Shown piece by piece: positions 23,088-33,700 of a DNA stretch of 64,000 nucleotides. The notes under the pieces were generated by a model. The model did no database searches, was not told the DNA's origin, and was given only the letters and a program-made list of their open reading frames with translations. The DNA comes from Ooceraea biroi (lineage: Eukaryota; Arthropoda; Insecta; Hymenoptera; Formicidae). The position numbers were made by a program, and so were the translations under genes. The stretch spans positions 4,898,001 through 4,962,000 of the forward strand of contig NC_039514.1 of assembly GCF_003672135.1 (NCBI RefSeq). Direction: 5' to 3'. How positions within the stretch are numbered: the stretch's first letter is position 1; every line of letters starts with the position of its first letter.

Positions 23088-24148
23088 TTGGTGGTCCTGA
23101 AAAGGACCGTTTGTAATTAGCTATGATGCAGCAAAAAAAGAGATCGCACGTCGTATTCCTTGTTCCGTGCAAACGGTGCGCAAATGGATTAAACGTTAGC
23201 AAGAACAAGAGAAGAAGGGTGTTATGGATAAACGGAAAAATAATAGAAGAGGACGAGTGTCAAATGCTGAACAAGATCTTTTATTGCTCAACCAGGTAGA
23301 TAACAACCCTTTTCTTTCGGTATCAGAAACTGTAACTCGGTTAAATTTACCATGTTCGGAACGGACTACGCGACGCCGATCACAAGAAGCAAATGTGCAT
23401 TGCTATAGGCCTGCCCGAAAGTTTTGTTTAACTGATGTGCATCGCGACAACCGTATTGCGTTTGCATTGCAGCAAATAAATACAGCTTTACCGGAGGATT
23501 GGGAGCGTACTATTTGGACAGACGAAAAAGTATTTGGTCGACAGTTGATCGACGTTTACATGTGTGGAGACCCGTTGACTCTAATCGTCTAGATCCAAAA
23601 TATGTTGTTCCTCGCAATCGGAGTGGGCGTATCACTTGTGGTATGTGGGGCTGGATCAGTGCACACGGTCCAGGTGAACTAGTCGAAATTTCATCGCGTA
23701 TGAATGCTCTGGAATATGTAGATATTCTGGAAAACGTGTTGCTCCCGAGCGTTCGCTCTATCTTACCCAGAAGAGGATATGCCGATATTTCGACTTGTTC
23801 AGGATAACAGTGCTGTCCATACTTCTAGGATAATGCAGGAGTGGTTCGCACAACATCCGCAGATTGAAGTTCTCGAGTGGCCACCGAAATCCCCGGATCT
23901 TAATTTAATAGAAAATGTATGGGCAGAAATTGTAAATTCGTGGAATCCTGCTCATGAGAGAACTAAAGCAGCTCTGATTGCACACGCGAAGGACGCATGG
24001 GAGAATCTTCGACTTAAACCGCAATTTTTCCAAAATCTCCACGATTCCATTAATACCCGTTTGCAACAAGTTGTTGCACGAAATGGATACTGGACGGACT
24101 ATTGAGGTAATCTAGTTGATTACAAACGGTCCTTTTCAGACCCATCAA
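23088..24148 (+). mobile_element. Tc-like transposon with GGTCCTGAAAAGGACC ends
   Basis: Inverted ends around 23088-23118 and 24118-24148 share AAAAGGACCGTTTGTAAT, with TA at both sides. It encodes a Tc1/mariner transposase in pieces: an N-terminal helix (EIARRIPCSVQTVRKWIKR then a stop), MDKRKNNRRGRVSNAEQD, WERTIWTDEKVFG (first D), a frameshift, WGWISAHGPGELVEI, a frameshift, FRLVQDNSAVHTSRIM (second D), PPKSPDLNLIENVWAE (E), ending NGYWTDY at 24103. DD34E-type, non-functional because of the stop and two frameshifts. Confidence 0.85.
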
Positions 24149-24150
24149 TA

Positions 24151-25015
24151 TATATTATATGTTTATATGTAATCTCGATCTCGAAACTACGAACATTTCC
24201 GTTTTCTCATATTTATACGTATAAATAAACAAAAAGGAAAAACGTTTATCAAAAATCGGCCATCACAGATTTCTGAGGAATTTTATAAACTTTAATTTGA
24301 CACCAAGATCATTGAAATCGGTTGTGTACTTTTGGTTAAAAGTAATTTTGAACGAAAAGGTGCTATTTTGCCCCACTGTGCGTCGCGACGCCAAGTACAT
24401 AAAGCACAAGGTTCCGAGCGATGAGAACCACTGCATGGACGTTGCGCACTATCAAGTAGCTTATCCGGAATTTCACGTCACCAAACCTTTCGATTAAAAT
24501 ATCTTAGGAACTAAAGCCTTATTTAAAAATTTAACGGCACTTTAATAATATAATATGGATGCAAGTTTTCGATTGCGCCCAATTCGAATAAGATTGGTGC
24601 AGTCTATTCTGATATATCGTAATCGTATGCTAGAATTGTGACGTTCCGTTCTTCTTCTTCTCTAGATTCAGATTCTGATTCACATACGTATGCTCGCACG
24701 TACTCAAGCAAAACGAGTTTGTTCCTCAAGGTGCAGTCACATAGGCTCATTAGGTTATGGAGAATTCACACTGCATCTGATGTACGATATCTGTTCGGGA
24801 TTCGGTCAGAATATTTTTCGAACATTCGAGAAAGCGATCTATTTGTCGAGAAAGCGGTCTATTTGTCGATTTCGCGAGTTATTTGTCTCGAATTTAATAT
24901 TATGATTTGACCGCATCGAAACAACGTAGTGTGCTTTCCATCTCGCTCGCCAGTTGATTTTTCTAAGCGAGTGAGAGGGACGAAAAACTAAGGCTTTCTC
25001 ATAAACAACGTCACC
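24151..25015. other. Unassigned AT-rich stretch with a short tandem repeat
   Basis: Holds two near-identical units of CGAGAAAGCG.TCTATTTGTCG (24827-24875) and a patch of TCTTCTTCTTC. A 67-codon frame ending RRDAKYIKHKVPSDENHCMD...HVTKPFD (24297-24497, plus) has protein-like composition over its last 40 residues and could be a terminal exon, but I recognise no family and see no convincing acceptor. Confidence 0.3.
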
Positions 25016-26784
25016 TGTGACGTGACGTTTTGGCGTCCGTCACAAGGGCGTTGCTCAACGGAGGGGGGGAATTTTATCGGAGTCGCTCCAGCCTCCCGAG
25101 GGGGAACGATCCGTCGTGTTCTTTTTGTTTTACTTTACAGAAAGATTGCGAGAGGAATTGCAGGTAGAATAGCCGAGTGAGGATATAGACAATGGAGAGG
25201 CTGCCGGATATGGAGGAGCGAAGGACTATTCCCGAGTACCGAGGCGGGCCCGCTGGCCAGAGCGGGTGGAGGATCTTTCCGCCTCGTCCCTGTCGGAGTC
25301 TGGCCGCTCTGGCAGGGAACTACTGGTAGTAGCAACGGGAATAGGCAGCGCAAGGAGAATTACAAGGAGTGTCACCCGAGGGGCTGCGGATGAGTCGACA
25401 TAACGGCCGAGTCGCAGATCTATCGCCGCCGAATCGATGGATTGCGCAAATCGATGCGCGGACTAATGAGGCCCTCCCGGCGCGCTCCGCGATCCTCACT
25501 GCGAGCCCGGCTAGCGTTAAGTGCGGAGCGACTCTGAGGCCCTTCAACTCATTGCCACACCTGGAGACCAGGACGACGTGGGACGAGCACCGACCTGTAA
25601 GAACCTCACTCGGCGACTTCCTAATTTCTGTTCCCGGCCAAGACGGCACCTCGAGCCTCATTAGTAATTAAAATATCGAGCTAACCTGTCGAAGGCGTGT
25701 TATCGAGGCCCGTCGGCTCCGGAAATCGTATCGCGAAAATAGAGTAATCCCGTACACTCCCGAATGTACCGAGCCACCGCAAAGTGTTAAGTACCGGAGT
25801 GATTATATCCTCTCTCTCTCGGGCTTCGTCAGCTCCAGTCGTTTTGTATCGTGTTGTATTGTATCGCGTGCCATGTATGGCGTCATTTTCAATATCGTAT
25901 GAGATGTTCGTTTCGTCTCGTTCCCGGGTATATTGCGTACGGTCTCGAGTACAGATCTCTTGCGTACGACCGTGTTTCGGAAGGTCATGTTGGTTACGGT
26001 AACGCGGTAATAGCGTTTCGTCCTTTCGGTCCCAGTAATTTTGCGGTAATTATCGTTTGCGTGGAGTAACGCTCCAGTATCGTTTTCGTATCGCTTGCGT
26101 GGAATAGCGCTCTTGTATCGTTGCGTGAAGTAACGCTCGCGTATCGTGCAAGATCATCGTTTTCCGTCTCGTCGCGTGGAGTAACGCTCCCGCATAGAGT
26201 ATCGCGTACCTATCGTTTTGCGTTTCGGGTGTGCGCTCCGGGTATTGTTCATCCTGTCGATATCGTCCGGAATTTGGCGTCACGACTGATCCGCGAGATC
26301 GCGACGTCGACGCGCTCGTGTCTCCAAAATCGGCGTCGTGTACGTAATAATTACCACGATATAAACAACCTACCGCGTGGCTACATTCCGTACGACTATT
26401 TTGTCTCTTTTGCGGTTATTCGATTGTGCTTATCATGCCCGTTTTGCGTCGATCGTATTACTTGCAATGCCAAATATATTACTTGTTACTTTTATATGAC
26501 TCGTTACTGACTTTCTCCTCTCCAGACTCTCATATTATCCGACCTCCGCCCTGAGGTTACGAAATAATTAAGCTACGGTACGGAATCTGGTTCTTGTGTA
26601 CTTTTGAGTGGTGCGCTCGCGCACCTGGCGCCCAATACTTCAGTCCCGCATTTTACCGTGGATTGGTCCTCGCTGACCATCCAACTCGACCTCTAATCAC
26701 CCGTGACTCCCCACGTTCACGGCGGAACGTGGGCTAGTCACGCGGTCGCGAACGTCGTTCATTTACGGCGTCGCACACCTTATC
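25016..26784 (+). mobile_element. GC-rich LTR-like insert LTR-B, copy 2
   Basis: Same family as 1876-3982, opposite orientation. It starts TGTGACGTGACGTTTTGGCG and carries CGTCACAAGGGCGTTGCTC, the CATTGC/ATCGCGGGAGTAACGCTC-like degenerate repeats at 26050-26200, a primer-binding-site-like TGGCGCCCAATACTTC at 26625, and ACTAGCCCACGTTCC-type sequence at 26715-26745 (inverted relative to copy 1). The boundaries, above all the 3' end, are approximate, and I find no target duplication. The following 1 kb of GC-rich DNA may be further leader sequence. Confidence 0.5.
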
Positions 26785-28583
26785 AAGCGATCGAGAAAAA
26801 CAAGGACAAATTCCGCCGAATCGGAGCTATCGCTGCTCGAAAATCAATCGTCAGTCGCTCGAGAATCCTGATCGTAGCAGCACGCTTTTCATTTTGCTCT
26901 GAAAGAATCAATTTCGAGCGGTTCCTTGTTCGGCTTGGTTTTCTCTCGCGTTAGCGATCTCCGCTCCGTTTCGAAAAATCACATCGGACGCGTTCCGAGT
27001 CCCGCGAGTGAACGCATCCTCTCTCGGAACCTTTGGCTGAGATTTCGAGATTTCGCGCGTCGTTCACGAATAATATTGTACTCGTGGTCACTCCGTTTGA
27101 GACGGCAGATTCTGCGAATCATTCCGTACTCGATCTGTCGGCCCCGCGATCACGGACTTGACGGTCTTTCGAGCTTCCGCTCCGTTTTATATGTGCAGTG
27201 CAGCGTGCAAGTGCAGTGGCATTATTCAACGCGCGTAATATTTTTGTTACGGCTTCAACATTAGGCAAATTAACATTTAATCATGTAAAAACTTGGTTAA
27301 AGGAAGTGTTTTTTCCCAGCAATAATTCAATCATCTGTAGTCTGCTATTGTTTGGTTTATTATTATTCTTTTCATTGTTAATTTATCCAGTGCGGGGACT
27401 CGATATTCTCGATCGCACGTTCGTGTTTGCCTAGCTGCCGCGTCAAGATTTCCGTCAGCCGTCGGATCAAGATCTCCGCCCCGCGAGAGCGCCAATATCA
27501 TCGCTCGCCAAGATATCCAATACGCGAATACAGTGCAGCTGTAGGCTTCCCGCGATGAAGATTTCCCACTGTCACAACTGAAACTATCACCTCCGACCGA
27601 TCGCTCCGCTAGATAACGTACTGTATACGTGAACAAAGTGAATAAACCACTGTGTGTTGTTAAGTGAAACCAATCCTTGATCTTTTTAAACCCGCGTCAG
27701 TCTCCCGTTCTAGCTATTGCAGAGATTCTCCAAACGTCACGCTCGCTCTTATCAGAGCGTTATACAAGGTAAGAGATCCGCGCACGCCGGTGTTACGTCG
27801 TAGTAACATGTCAAAAATTCTCCTTTACGGGTCAATGCATTTAAGCAATTTATCTTGGGACGGAGTGTGCAGATTGCAGCGAGATGTCTGTTAAATTGAT
27901 GACTCTTGAACGGGTGGAAGTATCGGATACGAATTCGGTATCGTGATTTTTTTGCTGTCTAAACCGAGCAACTCCCGAAACCGGTAAACTACGCGTCGCG
28001 GTCACCCTTACGAATTGTGCGGAAATCAGGATATTTATTCTCAATGGTTAGTTGCCGGAGGAAATAAGGGTTTTCCTTGATGAACACTTTGTTAGTTTCT
28101 AATATTGCTAATTTTTGATAGAAAGGAAACGGATCTTGGTTATTGAAGAAAGCGAGGTGAATCTGGTAACGGAATTTCCTTTTCTGAACTCTACGCCCCT
28201 TCTTGGTAAGCATAGATATAATTCTAATTTATTTAATTAAGATACCACGGGTTGCTGAAAGATTATTGTCGCAAGGTAGAGCCACACTCTTCGGTAGCGC
28301 CAACTAAAACGACTAGGGCCGCGCTCTTCGGCAGCGCCAGTCGAAAATCTTTCAGTAACTTAAGGAAGGAAAACAATGCGAACGAGAGATCTTTAAAAAG
28401 ATAGAGAGGAAGCTTCGCTAGTAGTTTCTCCGTTATTTCGTATTAGACTTTTATTAATATGATGATAATCTTTGGAAACATGGAAGAATGTCAATTGATA
28501 ATATAATTTTTACCTTGATCCTATGGGTGCGAGTGGCCGCAGTCTCTCTTACAGATTGCTTGCTGGGTTGCGCTTGGTTTATA
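26785..28583. other. Unassigned, GC-rich then AT-rich, possible retroelement leader
   Basis: 26785-27640 stays GC-rich with no coding similarity and may be leader or gag-proximal DNA of the LTR-B retroelement. A small imperfect hairpin repeat, GTTGCTGAAAGATTAT to AAATCTTTCAGTAAC, is at 28252-28365. Inside it are two copies of CTCTTCGG.AGCGCCA (28289 and 28330). It could be a MITE of about 115 bases. Confidence 0.35.
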
Positions 28584-28921
28584 CAGGGTGGGGCATTTAA
28601 ATTGAGACAACTAAATATCATGGAAACTAGAGGAAATAGAAAAAAATGTTTCAAACAAAAGTTGTAAGGTTTCAAAGGGGACGTATGATGGTGCTATTGG
28701 TTTGATCTTTGGGTGGAGTGTGAAGATGAAATGAAAGTCAGCTTCATTTTTTAAAATGAAATCCTAATTTTTTATACTCCTACATGTGTAGCCCTTCTCA
28801 TGGCGATTTCAATGACTACGCACTAAACGTCATTCGAGGTCTAATGACCGAAGCGTAATTTAAATTATTAAATCAAGGTAATTCTCAATTTAGTTTAATT
28901 TATTCATAACTCAATAAAATG

Positions 28922-29051
28922 AAGCACGTGATGGAACATTTCTTTCAGGATATCGTTTAGCGTATAAAACAAGTGCTTCACGGGCATTTCTTCGAGATTC
29001 ACCATAAATGAAAATCATGTCAATTATCTCTGCCAAAGTTAATCTTTCCAT
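28922..29051 (-). pseudogene. N-terminal piece of a DUF4817-type transposase
   Basis: Reads MERLTLAEIIDMIFIYGESR and then ARE..LYAKRYPERNVPSRA. This matches the helix-turn-helix domain called DUF4817 (pattern IYGE...A...YA.RFP.R..PS) at the start of many insect Tc1-like transposases. It is cut off at the inner edge of the left arm. Confidence 0.7.
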
Positions 29052-29239
29052 TTTATCCAAGTGAATTGTTCTTACTTAAATGATACACCAGAATAAAGAG
29101 ACTGTACACTTTAACACGACACGTTTGACTCTCAGCAGGCAATTGAATAACTTTTATGTTGCTACCTAGAAAACGCGCGTTCTGTACAATACCACAATAC
29201 GCTCGTCGCGAAATTGACACAATGACTTTGTCTAACATT

Positions 29240-30347
29240 TGTAACGATGCATCCCCCTGCATCGTAATATTTCTGGCCGGCTATCCGCCGATGCCGCCCG
29301 CCCGAACATCCGACGGGCGAGGACCAGGCGCTAAACGCCAAATAATATTTTCGTATGTACTCCGCCGGGAAAAGTGATGTCGTGTCATATTTTTCCCGTA
29401 GTGTTTTCCAACCGCTAACCCGACACCGGCGCCCCCGGTAGGCAAGGGAAGCGGTATAAAAGGGCTGCAAACCGCGGAGGAGATTCATTCCGTTCCGATC
29501 CGACGCTCTGATCTGGTCTTCGCTCCGAAGTCCCGATCACCGCCGTTATCCGACACCGATTCCAGATCCTAGTTTTCGAAACTATCTCAGGTCCGAACAC
29601 GGGGGTTGAGCGTTCTCAGCCTACGCTAAGGGTTCTTAGCGAGACGACCGCTCCGATCCTTGCCACCGATTCTCTCGACCACACACCGTCCGCGGGGTCA
29701 AACGTACTTGGTCTCCGCCGAGCGTTCTCGGCGACGGTCCGCTCAGAGAAACCGGTGCGCACCTGTCACATACCGTATTCGTGCCCGGGAGTGAAGCGTT
29801 CTCCGCCTCCGTCGAGCGTTCTCGACCATGATACCCGGTAAGACGAACATCCGTCTATCGTCACTGCACCGAGCGCGGGGTGAAGCGTTCTTCGCCTCCG
29901 CCAAGTATTCTTGGTCCGGTCGGTGTACGAATCCTACCCGCCATTAAAACGGGCCAAGATTCCACGCGGGATTTACCCACCAGCGTATTAGTATCCGCGG
30001 CACGCGTCATAACAACGCAGGGAGGGCAGGTGTCATCCTCGCGCCGCGACAATAACCACGCCCCGCAAATCAACCGAAACCGCGAGCGCGAACGCGTTGA
30101 GCCGCGTCGATAGGCGAACTCATCAACCCACGCAAGGCACCGCCGGACACGACGGTGCCGTCCACTGTATATAAGTCTGTAAATAAATCTATTTGTCGTA
30201 ATTCACAATTGTCGTATTGCTACTTGGCGTATCGCTACGTGTTGTATGGAAACCCCGTTCCTTCACTGCCCGCGACCTGACCAGCGAACCTGGGTCCGGC
30301 GAGCTATCTGTGCATAAGCACAGCGGGAAAACAGACAGGTCGTTTTA
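29240..30347 (+). mobile_element. Solo LTR (family LTR-C), copy 1, TSD CATT
   Basis: Starts TGTAACGATGCATCC and ends GGTCGTTTTA, with CATT at 29236-29239 and 30348-30351. It is CpG-rich, unlike its AT-rich surroundings. TATA box GGTATAAAAGGG at 29452-29463. Poly(A)-like AAATAAAT at 30181-30188. The centre holds about four units of a GCGTTCTCxGCCTCCGxCGAGCGTTCTCG-type hairpin motif. Other copies are at 36517-37446 (truncated) and 46243-47261 (reverse, TSD GTGT). No internal genes remain. Confidence 0.88.
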
Positions 30348-30357
30348 CATTCACCAA

Positions 30358-30426
30358 TCGTTCATTCAACGTATTTATAGGTGTATCGAAGTTGATGGTT
30401 ACCATTTCGAGCATTTAATAAAATAA
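30358..30426 (+). pseudogene. C-terminal piece of a Tc1-like transposase
   Basis: Reads FIQRIYRCIEVDGYHFEHLI and K then a stop. This is the usual C-terminal signature (RC(I/V)...GGHFEHLL) of the DUF4817-type Tc1-like family. It points to the right end of the foldback, opposite to the N-terminal piece at 28922-29051, so the two came from inverted partial copies. Confidence 0.7.
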
Positions 30427-30744
30427 ATTAAACTAAATTGAGAATCCTCTTGATTTAATAATTTAAATTCCGCTTCGATTATTTGACTTCGAATGACATT
30501 TAGTGCGTGGTCATTGAAATCTCTATGAGAAGGGCTACAAACGTAGGAGTATAAAAAATTAGGATTCCATTAAAAAAAATGAAGCTGACTTTCATTTCAT
30601 CTTCACACTCCACCCAAAGATCAAACCAATAGCACCATCATACGTCCCCTTTGAAACCTTACAACTTTTGTTTGAAACATTTTTTTCTATTTCCTCTAGT
30701 TTTCATGATATTTAGTTGTCTCAATTTAAATGCCCCACCCTGTA

Positions 30745-31680
30745 TACTCGGTTAATTACGCTTCTAAATAACTGGATGCTAATAGCGCTAATCGAACTCG
30801 GAATCGAACTCTGAATTAAAATCTGAACTGAAAAGCCGAAAAGAATTGGGAAATAAGACTGGAAAAGACTCTATTACTACTCTTCTTCTACTTCTTCTTC
30901 TTCTGTCTATATCTACTGCTCTCTGTCTATTTCTTCTGCCTTTTTTTTCTGCGCTGTTCCGAGCGTCGACAGCCCTTTTTATTTTTATTTTAAACGCCCA
31001 CCCTTGGATGAAAGGGTGGGCGGTTAAAAATTACGTATGTGGGGGTCAACTTTGACTAATAAGATTCTGATAAGTGTCTCGAACTTTGAGACCTACGCCG
31101 TCGTCTGGTGTTATCACGGTTCTGTAGTGGGGAGGTTCCGCGTACACTTCCCAGTACAGAACCTGCCCTGATCTGTTAATTTGTTAATTATGCAATTTAC
31201 AATGTAAATATTGCTAATTCAATTGCGCTGTGAATTTTACGGTGTGAAGAGTACTTATCACGTTTTTGAATGGTTATTCTATCTATTCTTAGTGCGAAGA
31301 TAAAATAATAAACTATTACAGAACGATCCTTTTACACTATTCTTTATTTGGAGAGACATTCCTAGCGGCATCGCATGATCATTATAAAGGAAAATGTCAG
31401 TGGTTATATATTTATAATTTAGTAATATAAAATAACGCTGCAGGAATTTCCATGGAACTAGTGATAAGCGAGTGCATAGTCTTTCGTAGCCCTTTTATGG
31501 CCATGTATCACAGCGAGACCCAGGCGCATTCTTGTACCGTTTATTATCGCTTGTTCAAACATTGTGACATTTCGATACGGAATCGGTTCGAACCTTGCAG
31601 GCGTAAGAATGAGGTTTTACCGTGACGTAACACCAGATCATAATCTCACAATATTCAATCCAATAAGAAAATTTTAAAGA
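30745..31680. other. Unassigned intronic sequence with a short inverted pair
   Basis: No gene seen. TCTGGTGTTATCACGG (31105-31120) recurs inverted as CCGTGACGTAACACCAGA (31621-31638), which may bound a 530-base non-autonomous element. I find no target duplication. Confidence 0.3.
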
Positions 31681-32060
31681 TTAATATGACGAGAGAGTGA
31701 GAAAGTGAGCGAGCGAGAGAGTGAGAGGACGAGAGAGAGAAAAAACGAGAGAGAAAGAAAGCGAGAGAGCGAGAGGGCGAGCGAACGAGTGAGTGAGAAA
31801 GCGAGAGAGCGAGGGGGCGAAAGAGCTAGAGAGCGAGAGGGCGAGAGGGCGAGAGAGCGAGAGAGCGAGAGCGGAAGAGCAAGAGAGTTAGAGGGCGAGA
31901 GAGCGAGAGAGCGAGAGTGCGAAAGGGTGAGATGGCGAGAGAGAGGGGGAGGGAGGGGGAGGGTGAAGGGGAGGAGAGCGAGAGAGAAGATACAAGATAC
32001 AAGATACGAGATACAAGATTCAAGATTCAAGATACAAGATACAAGATACAAGATACAAAA
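31681..32060. repeat. GA-rich low-complexity tract and ACAAGAT repeats
   Basis: About 300 bases built from GAGAGAGCGAGAGAG-like units, followed by repeats of GATACAAGATAC. Long open frames on both strands here are composition artefacts (alternating R/E or S/L residues). Confidence 0.95.
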
Positions 32061-32920
32061 TAAGATATTGTACAAATTTATAAGAATTTTATGAGATATT
32101 TACAAGTAGTTATGTCCAATGCGACCCAGACACGCCAAGTACTTCAATGTCGTCATGCGATAAAAGAGTATGTATGGGAAATATTTAGAGAAAATACTCA
32201 AACTGAATTGCTAGATACTTGGTTAGTTAACAATTTCTTTGCTATTTAGGTTTGATTTTTATAATAAATATTTTTTAAACTTTTTCTTGCGTATAAGTTG
32301 GAATTTTTTATGTACTTGGCGTAGTTTTTTCACCTTTGTAAGGTTTTTTTAGTGGGATATATATTTTCTAAGGTTTTATAAAACGATCCTTGTATAGTCT
32401 TATTAAAATAACTTCCCTCATATCGTATCGTTATCGTTTGTTAGTAAACAGTTTTTAACTAAATTGTAGCTTGTATTTAAAGTTTTTGCATACATTTTTC
32501 TATTTATTTATTTTCTTATTATGATCTTTTATTAAAATATACATATATAATAATATTTACTTTGGTACTTTTGAAAAATACACTCACACGTATACACACA
32601 GACACATGGGGGCCTATTACGGTTCTCGAATTGGGTGAAAATGTCGAAAGTAAGTAAGTCACCCAATTATCATTGATCTCACCTCGTGAAAATACGACGT
32701 TACTTGCGTAGCGGGCTCAACACGAAATTTCAAAAGATAAAATTCAGCAAGAGTGACAAAGACAAACCTGGGAATGAAGTTCACCAATAAACACATATTT
32801 CCAAAAGAATAGAGCATTATAATTTTAAAATTAATCATTAATTTTAACAATATTTAACAATAAATAACAAAAGTATTTCAATATCTTCTTTGTAACATAC
32901 TTGTAAAAATATAACATATA
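32061..32920. other. AT-rich sequence with an element-end-like motif
   Basis: Contains GGCCTATTACGGTTCTCGA (32610-32628) followed by AATTGGGTGA. A similar TCTATTACGGTTCT plus TCACCCAATTA pair lies in inverted orientation at 41020-41092. These could be the ends of one large element enclosing 8.5 kb. Confidence 0.3.
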
Positions 32921-33386
32921 GGGAGACCGGGGCGAAGTCGTCACCGGAGCGGAATCGTCATTACAGTTATCTCAAAATCTGTATGTTGCGTGAACTCGCT
33001 ATTATTATTGTAAACGCCATTTATGATGCCCATGTAACCAACGGAGTTTAGTGAAGTTATGTGCCATGTTGTGATTTTCATTACGACAAACGTGTTTTCG
33101 AATGTCAAAAGTGAAATTTCTAATGTATCAAAAATGTTTAATATTTTAAATATTATTTTCTCTCCAAATCTCGTGGTAAGGTGATTCTAAAGAGTATGTA
33201 TGCTGAATACGAATACAGTAAAGTTTTTTTTATTTTCGTTGATTTCTAATATTTCATGAGCAACCAAACTTGAAATCTGTGTCCGGGGCAAAGTCGTCAC
33301 CAAGCCACTGAACTCGTCACTGTGACAACTTCACTGTGGTAGCTTTACTCTATTTTCCGTTGCAAATGCGTCATTGTTGCAAGAAA

Positions 33387-33592
33387 ATGGTACACACGTA
33401 CCGTCACAAAACGACTCCTATCGACAAGGAGCAACTCAGGAAGGCAGTTCTTGCGGTGAAAAAAGATAAACTTAAGATTCAAGTAGCCGCAAAACAATTC
33501 GGAGTCCCAAGAACTACGACTGGCTGAAAAAGAATAATGATGAAATAGCACACTTGGATGACGTGGTCGTACGACATCATGGAGGCTTATCG
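33387..33592 (+). pseudogene. pogo-like transposase, exon 1 (Psq-type DNA-binding domain)
   Basis: Reads MVHTYRHKTTPIDKEQLRKA, then AVKKDKLKIQVAAKQFGVPR, a pipsqueak/CENP-B-type helix-turn-helix. After a stop/frameshift near 33525, ...AHLDDVVVRHHGGLS ends at donor CG then GTGAGTAA (33593). The acceptor ATGCAG is at 33695-33700. The intron is about 108 bases. Confidence 0.7.
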
Positions 33593-33700
33593 GTGAGTAA
33601 TGTAAATTAATATAAATTAAATGTAATATGTAAAGTTTTAAACGCATACACTCTGCTCAACGAAGTCCATATTCATGTAACGTCTTAATTTCAAATGCAG

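Larger units (their letters stand above)
28584..30742. mobile_element. Long-TIR foldback with CAGGGTGGGG ends, TA target
   Basis: Arms of about 340 bases: CAGGGTGGGGCATTTAAATT at 28584 and its complement ending at 30742, with TA on both sides. Arm similarity continues past TATGATGGTGCTATTGGTTT and CACTAAATGTCATTCG. The central part holds two pieces of a Tc1/mariner-like transposase that point away from each other (an N-terminal piece on the minus strand and a C-terminal piece on the plus strand). A solo LTR-C (29240-30347) is nested at its centre. Non-autonomous. Confidence 0.85.

Noticed and set aside
23088..23110. GGTGGTCCTGAAAAGGACCG resembles the 3' end of histone genes
   Set aside because: It is the inverted terminus of a Tc-like element with TA on both sides. 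No histone reading frame is present.
24297..24497. Host terminal exon ending HVTKPFD
   Set aside because: Protein-like composition but no recognised family and no clear splice acceptor, so it is kept only as a remark on the region.
29861..30113. ORFs of 70-77 codons in LTR-C
   Set aside because: GC-rich chance frames not kept in the other two LTR-C copies.
31674..32094. Long ORFs of over 120 codons on both strands
   Set aside because: They consist of alternating R/E or S/L residues translated from a GA-rich low-complexity tract.
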